A stretch of 64,000 nucleotides of DNA from Ceratotherium simum simum (Eukaryota > Chordata > Mammalia > Perissodactyla > Rhinocerotidae). Below are positions 11,511-21,636 of this stretch, piece by piece; the stretch's first letter is position 1; the number at the start of each line of letters is the position of its first letter. The notes beneath the pieces were generated by a model. That model saw nothing but the letters and a program-made list of their open reading frames with translations. It was not told where the DNA came from and made no database searches. The position numbers and the translations under genes are program-made. The stretch spans positions 2,080,285-2,144,284 of the forward strand of contig NW_004454289.1 in the NCBI RefSeq assembly GCF_000283155.1, read 5' to 3'.

Positions 11511-12199
11511 ATGACCCCTATTATTGCAACATTGTTGCCTTTATTATTCCAGCCATCCTTCACCCTCCCGGCCTCTCACTGGAGACCTCCCACTCGCTTA
11601 CCAAAAGGGCCATTCTTATTTCTGTGCTGTGGGGACCGGCCATCACCACTGGACTGGCCGCACAGGAACAGGTGCTCATGCCCTACCCCAAGAAGATCCA
11701 ATAGTAAAAGCCACCTGGCAATTCTCAGCCACTAACCAACCACATGCAGACATAGGCCTCACTCCGAGTCTGATGCCGCAGGCCTCACTAGCACAAATGC
11801 TGGTGGACGCTCCGCTGGCTGTGGATCCCTGCTGGCTGAACGGGGCGGAGTCTGCTCTTTACAGGGACCTCTTGCTGCATGTCCATTACAACTCAGGACG
11901 GGACAGGCCAACCTCCAGAAGCCGTCTCAAAGTACACAGGTCATGCAGAGTGTCACTAAGATACTTCAGCAGGTCCTACCCTCCCCGGGTCCCTGATTTG
12001 TTCTCATGGCTTTTGCTGTCCCCTTGGGCAATGGCTGAGGATGGGATTTCAAACAGAGTGAGTCTGTTCATCAGAGGCTTCACCGTGATTGCGTTGGGTC
12101 GACGTGCTTTACGTGGCTTCAGAAAGCAAGACCCGTGTCCTCTACCACACCACTGCTCAAGCAATTGCTATTCCTGACGCCCCGGCACCCACGGTGGGT
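11511..12199 (+). pseudogene. Possible env remnant of the ERV
   Basis: This stretch directly precedes the 3' LTR, where env lies. It reads, with frame changes, as Trp- and Cys-containing segments that recall a retroviral surface protein. A 217-codon frame (11524-12177) covers it, but the plausible residues switch frames. The assignment rests mainly on position and is weak. Confidence 0.3.
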
Positions 12200-12738
12200 T
12201 GTCCGGAGTTCAGCTGAGCTGCTCCCGAGTCTTGCTGCCTCAGCTTCGGTTAGTGTGGCCAGCGGCCTGCAGGGGCCTTGAGCTGGCCCTGGCCCCACCA
12301 TGGAGCCCCTGTCCTAGGCAACAGCCCACAGAGTCACAAGCAAATAAATGTGAATTCCTGGAATGACTCCCCAGCAGCCCTGTGAGCCACAGTCCCTGCC
12401 TCTGAAGGCCTTCCTTGTGTGTGCCCCTAAGATAATGCTTCCAAATTGCTTACAAAAACCCTGCTTTTTTGGGTTTGAAGTGATCAGTCTGGACTTAGCC
12501 TGGGAACCCCAAAGCCCTGTACCCGCGGATCCTAAGAAAGGCATGTGCCCCAGGTCCCGCCTCTCTCTGCCTGCACCTGCCTTGACCTCCCCAGGTGGCC
12601 CCTCAAGGCACTTCCTCCAGGACCCTTGAGTAATAAACTTCTTTATTTCAATTCCCTGTGGTCTTTTGTTGAACCAGGGCTCACCATCCGACTCCCAGGG
12701 CTCCACTTAACAAATGTTAATTTAACAAAGTCACAACA
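12200..12738 (+). repeat. 3' LTR of the ERV
   Basis: It begins TGTCCGGAG and ends AAAGTCACAACA before GTGAA. The polyadenylation signal AATAAA is at 12632-12637. It shares its order of blocks with the 5' LTR and with a fragment at 38.7 kb. Confidence 0.8.
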
Positions 12739-13035
12739 GTGAAATAAACCTGTCACAAAAGGACAAATGCTGTGCGATTCCACTCATATGAGGTCCCTGG
12801 AGAAGTCAGATTCACAGAGACAGCAAGTAGGATGGTGGGTGCCAGGGGCTGGGGGAGGGGGTGGGGAGTGAGTGTTTAGTGGGACAGTCTCAGTTTTGCA
12901 CGATGAAGAGTTCTGGAGATGGATGGTGGAGATGGCTGCACAGCCATGTGAATGTCCTTAATGCCACTGCACTGTACCCTTAATAATGGTTCAAATGGCA
13001 AATCTGTTACGTTATACCACAATAGAAAAAAGTTA
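12739..13035 (+). mobile_element. L1 3' end, downstream half of the split element
   Basis: It resumes at GTGAAATAAACC and continues through GTCACAAAAGGACAAATGC, CCAGGGGCTGGGGGAGGG, TTCTGGAGATGGATGG and a short A-rich end. It joins seamlessly to the upstream half. Confidence 0.85.
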
Positions 13036-13149
13036 TTTTCTTTGGTGTGATCGTTGTGCCAGCCCCAGTAACGAATATGGGGCCATGATTTTTCAGGGCC
13101 CTTGGATTTGTGGACGGTGGATGCCTGTGCCCATTGTGTCTCGCCTTTC

Positions 13150-13260
13150 CCTCTGTAATCCAGATTTTTGGTGAACAGAAGTTCTTAGTTTTAATGAAGT
13201 CAAGTGTATCCTTGTTCCCTTTATGGCGGGTGTTTTACACTTGGGTAAGAGCTCTCCGCC
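13150..13260 (-). mobile_element. L1 fragment, antisense
   Basis: GTGAACAGAAGTTCTTAGTT followed by ATGAAGTCAAGTGTATCCTT is a typical antisense L1 3' segment. Short and diverged. Confidence 0.5.
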
Positions 13261-15339
13261 CGTCCCAAGGGTTGTGAAAAGGCAACGTGGAGAGCTGCGG
13301 GTGGATCTCCTGCCCAAGGCCGGCAGTGAAGTCCGCACACAACCAGGGTTTAAGATTTGAGGCTACGTTCTCTAAACGAGTTCTTTCCCAGCTGCAATCC
13401 TTTCTCTCTGACAGGTTGGAACGGGGGCCAGCTCTTTCCTGATTGCTGGCTGCTTGGTAGATGGGACCCCCTTCTGCTCTCGGGCCCCACGGTCTGTGCC
13501 CGGGAGTCTTCCCAGGAGGGAGCTGCCCCTGCTGGCTTCCTGGTCTGCGGCCTGTGTGATGACCCGGCTAAGCTGCGGCCAGCAGCCTCCCCACTCTCAG
13601 CCTGCAGCTGGAATCTTCTCAGCAGAAGTCAGTCCCCAAAGGACGTTCACCGCAGCTCCGAAATAGTGGAGAGAAGCGTGCATGTGTCAGCGGAGGCGGG
13701 AGGGGGTATGACGGTGAGTCCACGCAGCCCTGACCTGCGGCGTCTGTGCTGGTAGGAGGCAACGTCCAAGGGGAGGAAGCGCGTCCTGCAGTCTCATAGA
13801 TTTAGAGTTTACGTTTTTGTCAAATAATATGTCGTGTGTAGAAATACAAGAACATTCTGAAAAAACAGTGCAAATGGTTCCCACTGGGGTTGCAATCAGA
13901 GGGACAGGTGCTGGGGGGCTGGCGTGAGGGGGGGAGGAGATGTTTCATTTGAATTTTTAAAACTGTGTGGGATTTTTGTTGGTTTCAACTTCGTTTGTAG
14001 GGTATATTTTCCTAGTGAAACTAATAAAACAAAATTAAGACGGGGAGGAAGGAATTGCTCAGCTGTCTGTGTCCTTGGTCCCAGACCCCAGGTTTCTAGA
14101 GACATATAACCGAACGGGCCCTGCCTGTCGGAGCTGGACGCTCCTTGGAGATCTCGACCCAATGCCCCTGGTCCAGGGTGGTGCAGGGGGCAGCCCAGCA
14201 CCCGGAGTCTGAAGTTCAGGTGAAATATTGGCTCTGCCGCTTGTGGGTGTGGCTGCCTTGGGGATGTGATTTCTCATCTAGCCTTCACCCTGGAGTCCCA
14301 GCCCCATGGTAATTTATGGTAATTTTCTGACTCATAGTTATAATCTCTTACAGAAACTTGGAGAAAATGCACATGGAAAGATTGGATATGGTGGTGCCAC
14401 CATCCTGCCTGGAGTTGTTAAACCCTTCGGTGGTGCTGGAAGGAGGCCGGGCCAGCCTGTGTGCACTGCAGAGGCTTTTGGAGATGATTTACTGTACGGT
14501 CGCCACCCTATTTTGCTGTGCAGAGGCCGAGGCCCGGAAAGCGAAGTGTCCGACCAAGGCCACTTGGTGTCCTGAGGCAAGGCCGTTCTGGACAAGGCAG
14601 AGGGAGGAGCCAGCCCTCCCTCCGTGAGGACACCTGCACAATCTCCACATGCATCTCCCTTCTGGGAACTCGTCTGTGCACCGGGAAGCTGTTAGCTCTC
14701 TGGGTGGTCTGGGTCCTGCTGCCTCTTCCGGAGAGGGGGAGGGGCAGATGATCCAGGCCGAGAGTTGTCACCCGTTTCCAAGGGTGATTTGGGAGAAAGG
14801 TGAGAGGAGGACACGACCACTTGTCCATAAATGCAGGTGGGCTGGTGTCTCTCTTTGAAGGGCACTGTCCCAGGGCCGGAGCCATCCCCAGGGTGTGGGC
14901 CTCTGGCAGCTGTGGTGCCTGCTGTCTGGGGCTCCTGGCTGCAGCCGTGCCACCTGGTAGAAATATAGAGCCAGCCACGTACGTAATTTTAAATTTTATA
15001 GTAACCATGTTACACAGGTAAACAGAAACAAGTGACATTGATTTAAATAATATATTTTATTTTACCCAATATGTCAGAAACGTCTTCCTTTCCACCATGT
15101 AAGGGAAGTAAAAATCATCAAGCTGTTTCACACTCCTTTTCTCGAGTGCTCAAAAGGCAGCGTGTGTCTTGCTCTCACAGCGCATCTCCATGGACTTGCC
15201 GGGTGGCCGACAGCACGTGTATTGGACATAGATGCCCTCGTGGCCGGTTTCAGAGGAGGACACAGGGCAGCTGGCCTGGCCAAGACTGGCTTGGCTCCCA
15301 GGCCTGGCCTCGCTCCTGAGGAGATAGAGATGGGGAGAC
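13261..15339. other. GC-rich intergenic sequence upstream of the homeobox gene
   Basis: Contains a MIR relic (about 14195-14300, CAGGTGAAATATTGGCTCTG) and many short overlapping frames without family features. I searched the + strand for a WFxN codon run and an NPYPG-like run that would mark another homeobox exon and found none. Confidence 0.4.
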
Positions 15340-15660
15340 GGTGAGGACCAGCTACCCGGCGGGGCTTGGCCCGGAGCGCAGATCCAAATACTCGGACCCG
15401 GGGTTCTGAACGTGCCTTCCGCGGCGCCGCCCGTTTGCTCTGCTCGGTCTGTCCCTGGACGACGCTGGGGTGTCTCCCCTTCTGCACATTTGCCCGCAGC
15501 CCCTCCCCGCTCATGTGGGGCTCCCTCCGCCCCCTGCGAACCTCCCCGCACTGGGATCCAGGCCTCTTCACTTCTGCGCCCCCCATCATGTCATCTCCCT
15601 CCTCCCTGCAAAACGCTTCACTCCCACCGTCCCCGAGACGTTGGGGGGGGGGGGATGACA
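15340..15660. promoter_or_regulatory. CpG-dense patch upstream of the homeobox gene
   Basis: About 15 CpGs fall within 15346-15476, far denser than the surroundings. A run of 11 G at 15644-15654 closes the patch. It lies 1.6 kb upstream of the proposed ATG and could be a CpG-island promoter or first exon. No TATA box or initiator stands out. Confidence 0.3.
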
Positions 15661-16114
15661 CTGCTGGCCGCTGGCCTGACTGTCCCCTGGGCAGGAGGGA
15701 GGACTTTAGTACCCGTCAGGTGTTTCCTCCAGCCCCGGCGGGCTCTCTGATGCTGAATCTGCTCAGGCAGAGCGCCGCGGCCTTCCAGGACACGCAGCTA
15801 TGAGATCGCTTCTAACCAGAACTGGAGCAGGTTTGGAGCCTTCTAGGGCGGGGAGCATTCTGGGGGACCTCGGACCAGGCCAGGAGCTTCCTCCACAGGG
15901 GCGAGAACCGGATTTCCTGGCGGTGCCCCAAGATGCAGTTCTCCACGGAGGTCGTTGGGAAGCGTTCGCTGGCGTTTCCAGTCGGCCCTCTCAGCAGCTC
16001 TCCAGGGCGGTCCCCACTCTGCTTCTCCAGCGTCCGTCTCTTCAAGGCTGTTCCTTTAGTCTTTCAGCTCAGCACAGACTTTGGTGGAAACAGTTTTTCT
16101 TTTTCCTTTTTTTT
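15661..16114. other. Intergenic, nothing recognised
   Basis: GC-rich unique-looking sequence with no gene or repeat that I can support. Confidence 0.35.
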
Positions 16115-16570
16115 GTGAGGCAATCCCACGAGGATGTCCAAAAACATTTCATTTGTAAATTAATCCAGCCAGAAACAAAACTCTATGCAGCTTGAAAGGG
16201 AACACTTGACGATCATTAAAATGTGTTGTAATTATCGCCCCGCCCTGCTAATCATTTGCCAAAGTGAGATAAGGCAACTGACAGACAGCTCTCCATCTCG
16301 GCCTCTGCCCCCGCCTCCTCTCCCGGTGGCCCAGGCTTGGGGAAGGTTCTCAGGGCAGGGTCTTTTCCATTTACATGGTTTATGTGCTGCTAAAACACCC
16401 TGGGACTTGATCAATCCATCCAGACTCCAGAGCAGGGGGTTCTGATATACGGCATAAATCCAAGTCTAAACCTGGCTCACCACTTTCTAGGTGCCGCGTA
16501 GGCACCATGGCAGCTGCTTTATGAAAGCTCGTTTTGTGAATAAAACGTTGCACGTTGTAATTCGGAGGGT
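16115..16570. promoter_or_regulatory. Non-repetitive AT-richer block, candidate enhancer or proximal control element
   Basis: It stands out from GC-rich flanks and matches no repeat I recognise. It holds homeodomain-type cores (TGTAATTATC, CTAATCATTTGC, GTAAATTAATCC), a GATAAG and a TGACAGACAG-like site. It lies 0.5-1 kb upstream of exon 1. This is inferred from composition and motifs only. Confidence 0.25.
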
Positions 16571-17079
16571 ACGGAGGAGGAAAGAGCATGGCAGGTTCCA
16601 CGGTGACCGAGTAAGAGGGTGCCTGTCTGCCCGACCTCTGGTGTTGGGGGTCTGCCGTGCACACACGGGCAGGAGGGGCGCATGTGGGGTGCGAAGGGGG
16701 TGTTTCCTTTTCTCTCTGAAACTAATTCATTTGTGGCTGTGCCCCTCGTTGGTGACGTGCGTGGTCAGCATGGCCTGCACCACTCCATGGCTGTGCTTGG
16801 CAACTTCAGTCCTGTTTCTTCAGCCCTGACCCAGGTACCTTCAGTCTCCAGGGCTCTACAAGGCCGAGAGCAGACAAGAACAGTCCTGCTCTGGCGGGAA
16901 ACCGGAAGAACGTCCGTGCACCACTGCTGGGACCATCCTCTCCAGAGAAGATTAGTGTGCAGGGAGGTGGGCCTTGCAAAGTGCTAAAAAGGGGCTTAGC
17001 TGGGCGGGTCCCTCCACCTTTCCCCAGGGCTCCGGGGCAGGCAGGCGGCAGTTCCCACTTGGTCCCTGCTCGGTGGGCC

Positions 17080-17092
17080 ATGTCTTCAGATG
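17080..17092 (+). CDS. Coding exon 1 of the homeobox gene (start codon, 13 bases)
   Basis: The ATG at 17080 is followed by three codons and one base, then an excellent donor GTGAGTCC. The phase-1 end fits the two-base start of exon 2 and restores an Ala codon. A pyrimidine-rich acceptor (CCTTTCCCCAG, ending 17026) lies just upstream, and the frame stays open through it. The exon could therefore be internal, 17027-17092, with further 5' exons. The start was chosen because it is the nearest ATG whose exon splices in frame. This exon is inferred from splice signals alone and is the weakest part of the model. Confidence 0.5.
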
Positions 17093-20000
17093 GTGAGTCC
17101 TTCCCAGGAGAGGAGGGCCGGCTGGGAGGGTGGCAGAGAGGCTGGGCTCAGGGCAGGCCTTTCTTTGGCGATGTCTCATGGGTGCGGAAGGGCAGCCTCA
17201 CCTGGTGTGGTTGGAGGTTTTCTGCGAATGGTGACATTTGGTGTTGGGACTTGGGAGGGGGGGCTAAAACGCAAACCAGACCTGCAAAAGCCGCCCTCCA
17301 GGAACTCAGGATGGAAGCAGGTGTCCATGGTGGTACAGTGTGTTTTCATGTTTTCAGCTCAAAAGTTGGAGAATTCCCTTCTGTGGGGTGGGGTGGCACT
17401 CCGGAGCTCTGAGGGCTGGGGGGCGGGCGGTGGAGCCCAGACTCACCTGGGCCTCGTATTTTGCCGTTTTTCTCCACGGAGTGAATCCCGTTTTGAACTG
17501 AATCGTGTCAGTAGAGAGCCGAACTCTGATGGACTCGGAGTGGGGGCCCCAAGCTAAAACTGAAGACTAGGGGCTCCCCCAGGACACGAGAGGAAATACA
17601 AGCGTTAGTGTTAGAAATTCCCCCATTGTCAGGTTTTTCTCTCGAGAAATTTCCCTATGTTTTGGATTTTGGCACCTCTTAGCATTTGTGTATTTGGGGT
17701 CCTAGCACAGGCAGTAGAGACGTGTTAATGGAGTCTCGGCAGGTCCAGGGCACCCAGGCCAGTACCTCGATGTGCGCATCTAGTTGCAATTAGAGTTTAC
17801 ATGCCAGACGCCCTGAGATCTGTGTGGGGCGCCCTGACTTTCGTGGCATCTGTAAGACGTGCGGGTGAGGGCGGTCGGGAGCGGGTTCTGCTGCGGGGCC
17901 CGAGCTCCGCGCCTGGAAACAAGTCCCTCTCAGCAGAGGCTGCAGCTCTACACTGCCCTGGACGGGGGGCAAGCGTCAGTGGACAGATGTGAGGCCTGAG
18001 GCTAACGCCCCTCCTCTCACCCAGTGTGTGTCTGTTCCAGCACCCCAAGGAGGCCGCAGGCGCAGGAGGACCAAGTTCAGCAAACACCAGTACAAGATTC
18101 TTACTGAGGCCTTTGAGAGGGATGCCTACCCCGATATCACCGTCCGAGAAGAGCTGGCCAAGCGAACCCAGGTCCCTGAGTCAAGAATTCAGGTGAATGT
18201 AAATCCGTGCTCCTTGACGGGAGGGAGGGGCCGGTGAGGGACCAGCGGATTGAAAGCCTGTCTAAACTCTGGCTTAAAAAACGACTTTGTGTTAATCCTC
18301 TCAATACCCCTGTGAGGTGGGCATTATCCCATCCACTGGGTGGGAAAATAAAGATCAGAGAGGTTTAGTAACTTAGGTTACAACTCCAGCAAGGGATGGA
18401 GTCTAAACTGGCGGATGTGGGTTATATCCTCAAATATTTACCATGTTAGAAATGGAAACCGAGAAATTTCAATATATGCACTAATTCATTTAAAAATAAC
18501 CACAATAAACCCTTTACATGTTAACTTAAACAACCTATTTTTCAAGAAAAGCAACCACATTCTCACAGCCAGAAAATTTAGTGCGAGGAGTGGGAGGAGA
18601 ATGCCAGGACTGGAGCTGAGTGCTCAGATCTTTGCATCCCATCTGTTGTGCGGGGTCTCCAGCCTCTGGAAAGTCCCTGAGAGAGTAGAGAGTGAGAAGG
18701 GGCAGGCAGACGGCGTCTGGGTGTTGTATCGTAAAGAAAGTGGTTTTGACCTCACAGCGATCCCCAAAAGAGTGTCAGGGTCCCAGGGGTCCCGGATCAT
18801 TTGATACTTTGGGTCTCAGCATTGGGGACATGCCACAATCCCCTGAGGGGGCTGGGTCCCGCCTCCAGGAAGTCTGCTGTGATGAGTCTGGTACAGACTG
18901 GGAATGGGGAATTTTACCCCCGTCCCCTGGTGACTGAAGTGTGTGGTCCAGTTTGAGAAGAACTTCGGACCTAAATGGAATCCGATTCTCTGAGTGGAGC
19001 CCAAATATCCGCAGGCTGTTTGGGAAGACCGCCGGATGATTCTGACGTGTAGCCAGGATTGCAGTCTCTGCCCTGGACCAGCGCTTTTCGCTCCTAGACT
19101 ATCAGGGTCCCATCCAAATCTCTGGGAGTGGGCCGGGTGTTCAGAAGTTTTTAAACCACCGGGTGACTCCAGTATGGGGACCCCCTGCCCCACAGCCGCT
19201 CGAGGCCTGGACGCGTGCTGTCACCTCCTGCAGGGCTTTACAGTCTACTGACGTCTGGGGTTCCACTGGGCCGGGGTGTCTGAAGTCTCCCCAGGTGGTT
19301 CTCGTGTGCGGCAGAGGCCGAGCCACCCCACAGCGGGCCTCAGCTCCCGGGGCCCCACCCCACCGTGTCCTCCCTAGCCCCTTCCGGGGTGCTCAGGAAG
19401 ACGGCGGAGTGGGATGGCATCCATTGAGGGTTGACTGTGTGCCAGGCGACTGTTAAGAATTTTATTGTAAAAAAGTCTACGTAACCCCAGAGATAATTAA
19501 ACCACAGCCCGGAGAGGGAAGGGTTACCAGAAGCACCCAGTAGGCGCTCAGAGGTAAACCTGGACGGTGAGGGCTGGGGCGCTACCTGGTTTTAGAAGCA
19601 GTGGGAACCTGAACTGAATTTTTCCAAATGAATTTCCACGTCTTTCCATGGAGCGCCCCCCGCCTCACAAGCTGCTTCAAACTACAAAGTGACCGGGATA
19701 CAGAAAAGCTTAGCGATAGCTGTAAGCAGTGACATTAATTTAGAGAGAGTGGAAAGCCTCCAGTGGCCTCGTATCAGCTGGCTCGGGACCTGCACTCAGA
19801 GAGAGGGACAGGCAGCCCACCAGGAAGTGATTGCAACCCTCAGAGGTGGGTGCAACTTCATAACCATTTACAGTCAAAAGAACTGGACTTGGAACTTCAG
19901 TAAACGGTTCCGGTTACAGTTCGCAGCTCCTGGAACCGGGATGTGAAACCCTGAAGTTCAAGGTCTCAGATGGGTCCGTGGCGTGGGTCCCTCAGGAGGC

Positions 20001-21603
20001 ACCTGGGAGACACGCAGTTATGCCCAGAGGGGCTGGCAAAGTTTGCTGGGCTGAAGATCTGATCAGCATTTGCAAGGGCCCAGAGGGAGGACAGCTGGAT
20101 TGGTTTGGGCACAGACCAACATCCAGCACCCAGCATCCAAGGCCCACCGGCCCTGGGCGCAGGCAGCCTGAGGCCAGGGTGTGTGCAGGAGGGAGCAGGG
20201 CTGGAGTTCCGGGAACCCGACCTTTGGAGGATTGGGCCTTTGTCTTGCAATTCACTGGAGGAGTTTTTTTTCTAAGCAGAAAAAACGCCTGGTGTGTTGT
20301 TTGTGTAGTTCTGCTATAGCTCTGTGTACCTTCAGGGCTCAGGGCTCACCTGGCTGCTGGGCCCGTAGAGAGGCCGCTGTTGTGCTCCTGGAGAGCAAGG
20401 GGGGGCCTGGCTGAGCGGACGGGGTGAGGGCTGAGGGGGCCACCAGGAGAAGAATTAGTCCTGGGGGGAGCAGGACCACATCTCAAAACCTGGGAGGGCG
20501 GGAGGGAGGAGGCCGCGTGGCCTGCCCAGAAATGGGGAGAGAGGAGGCAGGGCCGCCTGTGTCTGGGCAGGGAGAGGAGGCAGAGGAGCAGCTGTCCTGC
20601 CCCCAGGACTCGCCTGGCCCCGGGGAAGGACCCAGCGAGGAACTGACTCTGAACTCGGGTGGGGGTGGAACGGGGCTTTACTCAGAGGGGTGTCCGTCTC
20701 ACTCCTTGTGTTGTGGAAGGGAGACACCGGAATAAGCGAGTGTCTGGGGCAGGGCAGGTGCACCATCGCTGGAGGGGCAGAGCCTCCAAGGCAGCAGGAG
20801 GGCAGCCCAGGTCCAGTCAAGCCCCGAGGGGGCAGTGGGCGTGGTGGAGGCTGTGGCGGCCTCCAGAGGGGTGCCCTGTGTGTTGGCTCGGGGAGCAGAT
20901 TTGGTGGCTGGTCCTGAGTTGGAAGGAGGCGATGGCTGTGGAGGCCAAGGGTCAGTGTTCCACTGTCTTCTGTGGTCTGGGCCGTGTCAGTTCGTATATT
21001 CAGCCCCTCGCTGTTTTCCAGTATGTTTTTAATACATTTTTGATTATTTTGACAAATGCTTGTTTAACACATAATGAACGTATCTGGAAAAAAGGGCAAT
21101 GATCTCCAGGGCTTTAAAAATTCTGCCGGAAAGGGCTTCTTTGTTGTTTTCCAGTTTTGTGTTGATTGTTTCCCAGCCTCGCGGAGAGACAGGGGATGTG
21201 TAACACTGAGTTTAAAGCGTGCACATGACGCTTCCATACACTTACATGTCCTGATCTGATCACCACCTGCATCCGTCACATAGCCACGTCTTTCTGGTGG
21301 TGAGAAGGTTTCCCATCTACTCTCCCAGCAACTTGCAAGTGTGCAACACAGTGCTCTTGATGGCAGACACGACACGTTAAGGCTATAACCAGAGGTTTGC
21401 GCCCTGTGACCAGCATCTCCCCATCTCCCACATCCCCCCGGGGGGTGCTTATTTGAAAGATTATCTGGAGAATAAAGGATCCCTTGCGGTTGGTGGGTAG
21501 AGAGAAGAAGGCTCAGGAGTGAAAGCAAGAGGGGAACTTGACGAAGGCAGAGCGGGGCACACAGTTTCACAGTGGCAGCTTCCACACAGCGTGGGCATGT
21601 GCC

Positions 21604-21636
<33 letters not shown>

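Larger units (their letters stand above)
8976..12738 (+). mobile_element. Endogenous retrovirus, LTR-internal-LTR, inserted in an L1
   Basis: Two related LTRs, starting TG and ending CA, flank a 2.7 kb internal region. A 5-base target duplication GTGAA flanks the whole element (8971-8975 and 12739-12743), and the L1 3' end on both sides is continuous if the element is removed. The internal region is much shorter than a full provirus and has no intact gag, pro, pol or env. An ERE SINE sits inside it. The LTRs differ at many positions, so the insertion is old. No clear primer-binding site or polypurine tract is visible. Confidence 0.85.

Noticed and set aside
11524..12177. 217-codon + strand frame as an intact gene
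   Set aside because: Part of the ERV interior. The env-like residues change frame, so it is not an intact env, and I report it only as a possible remnant.
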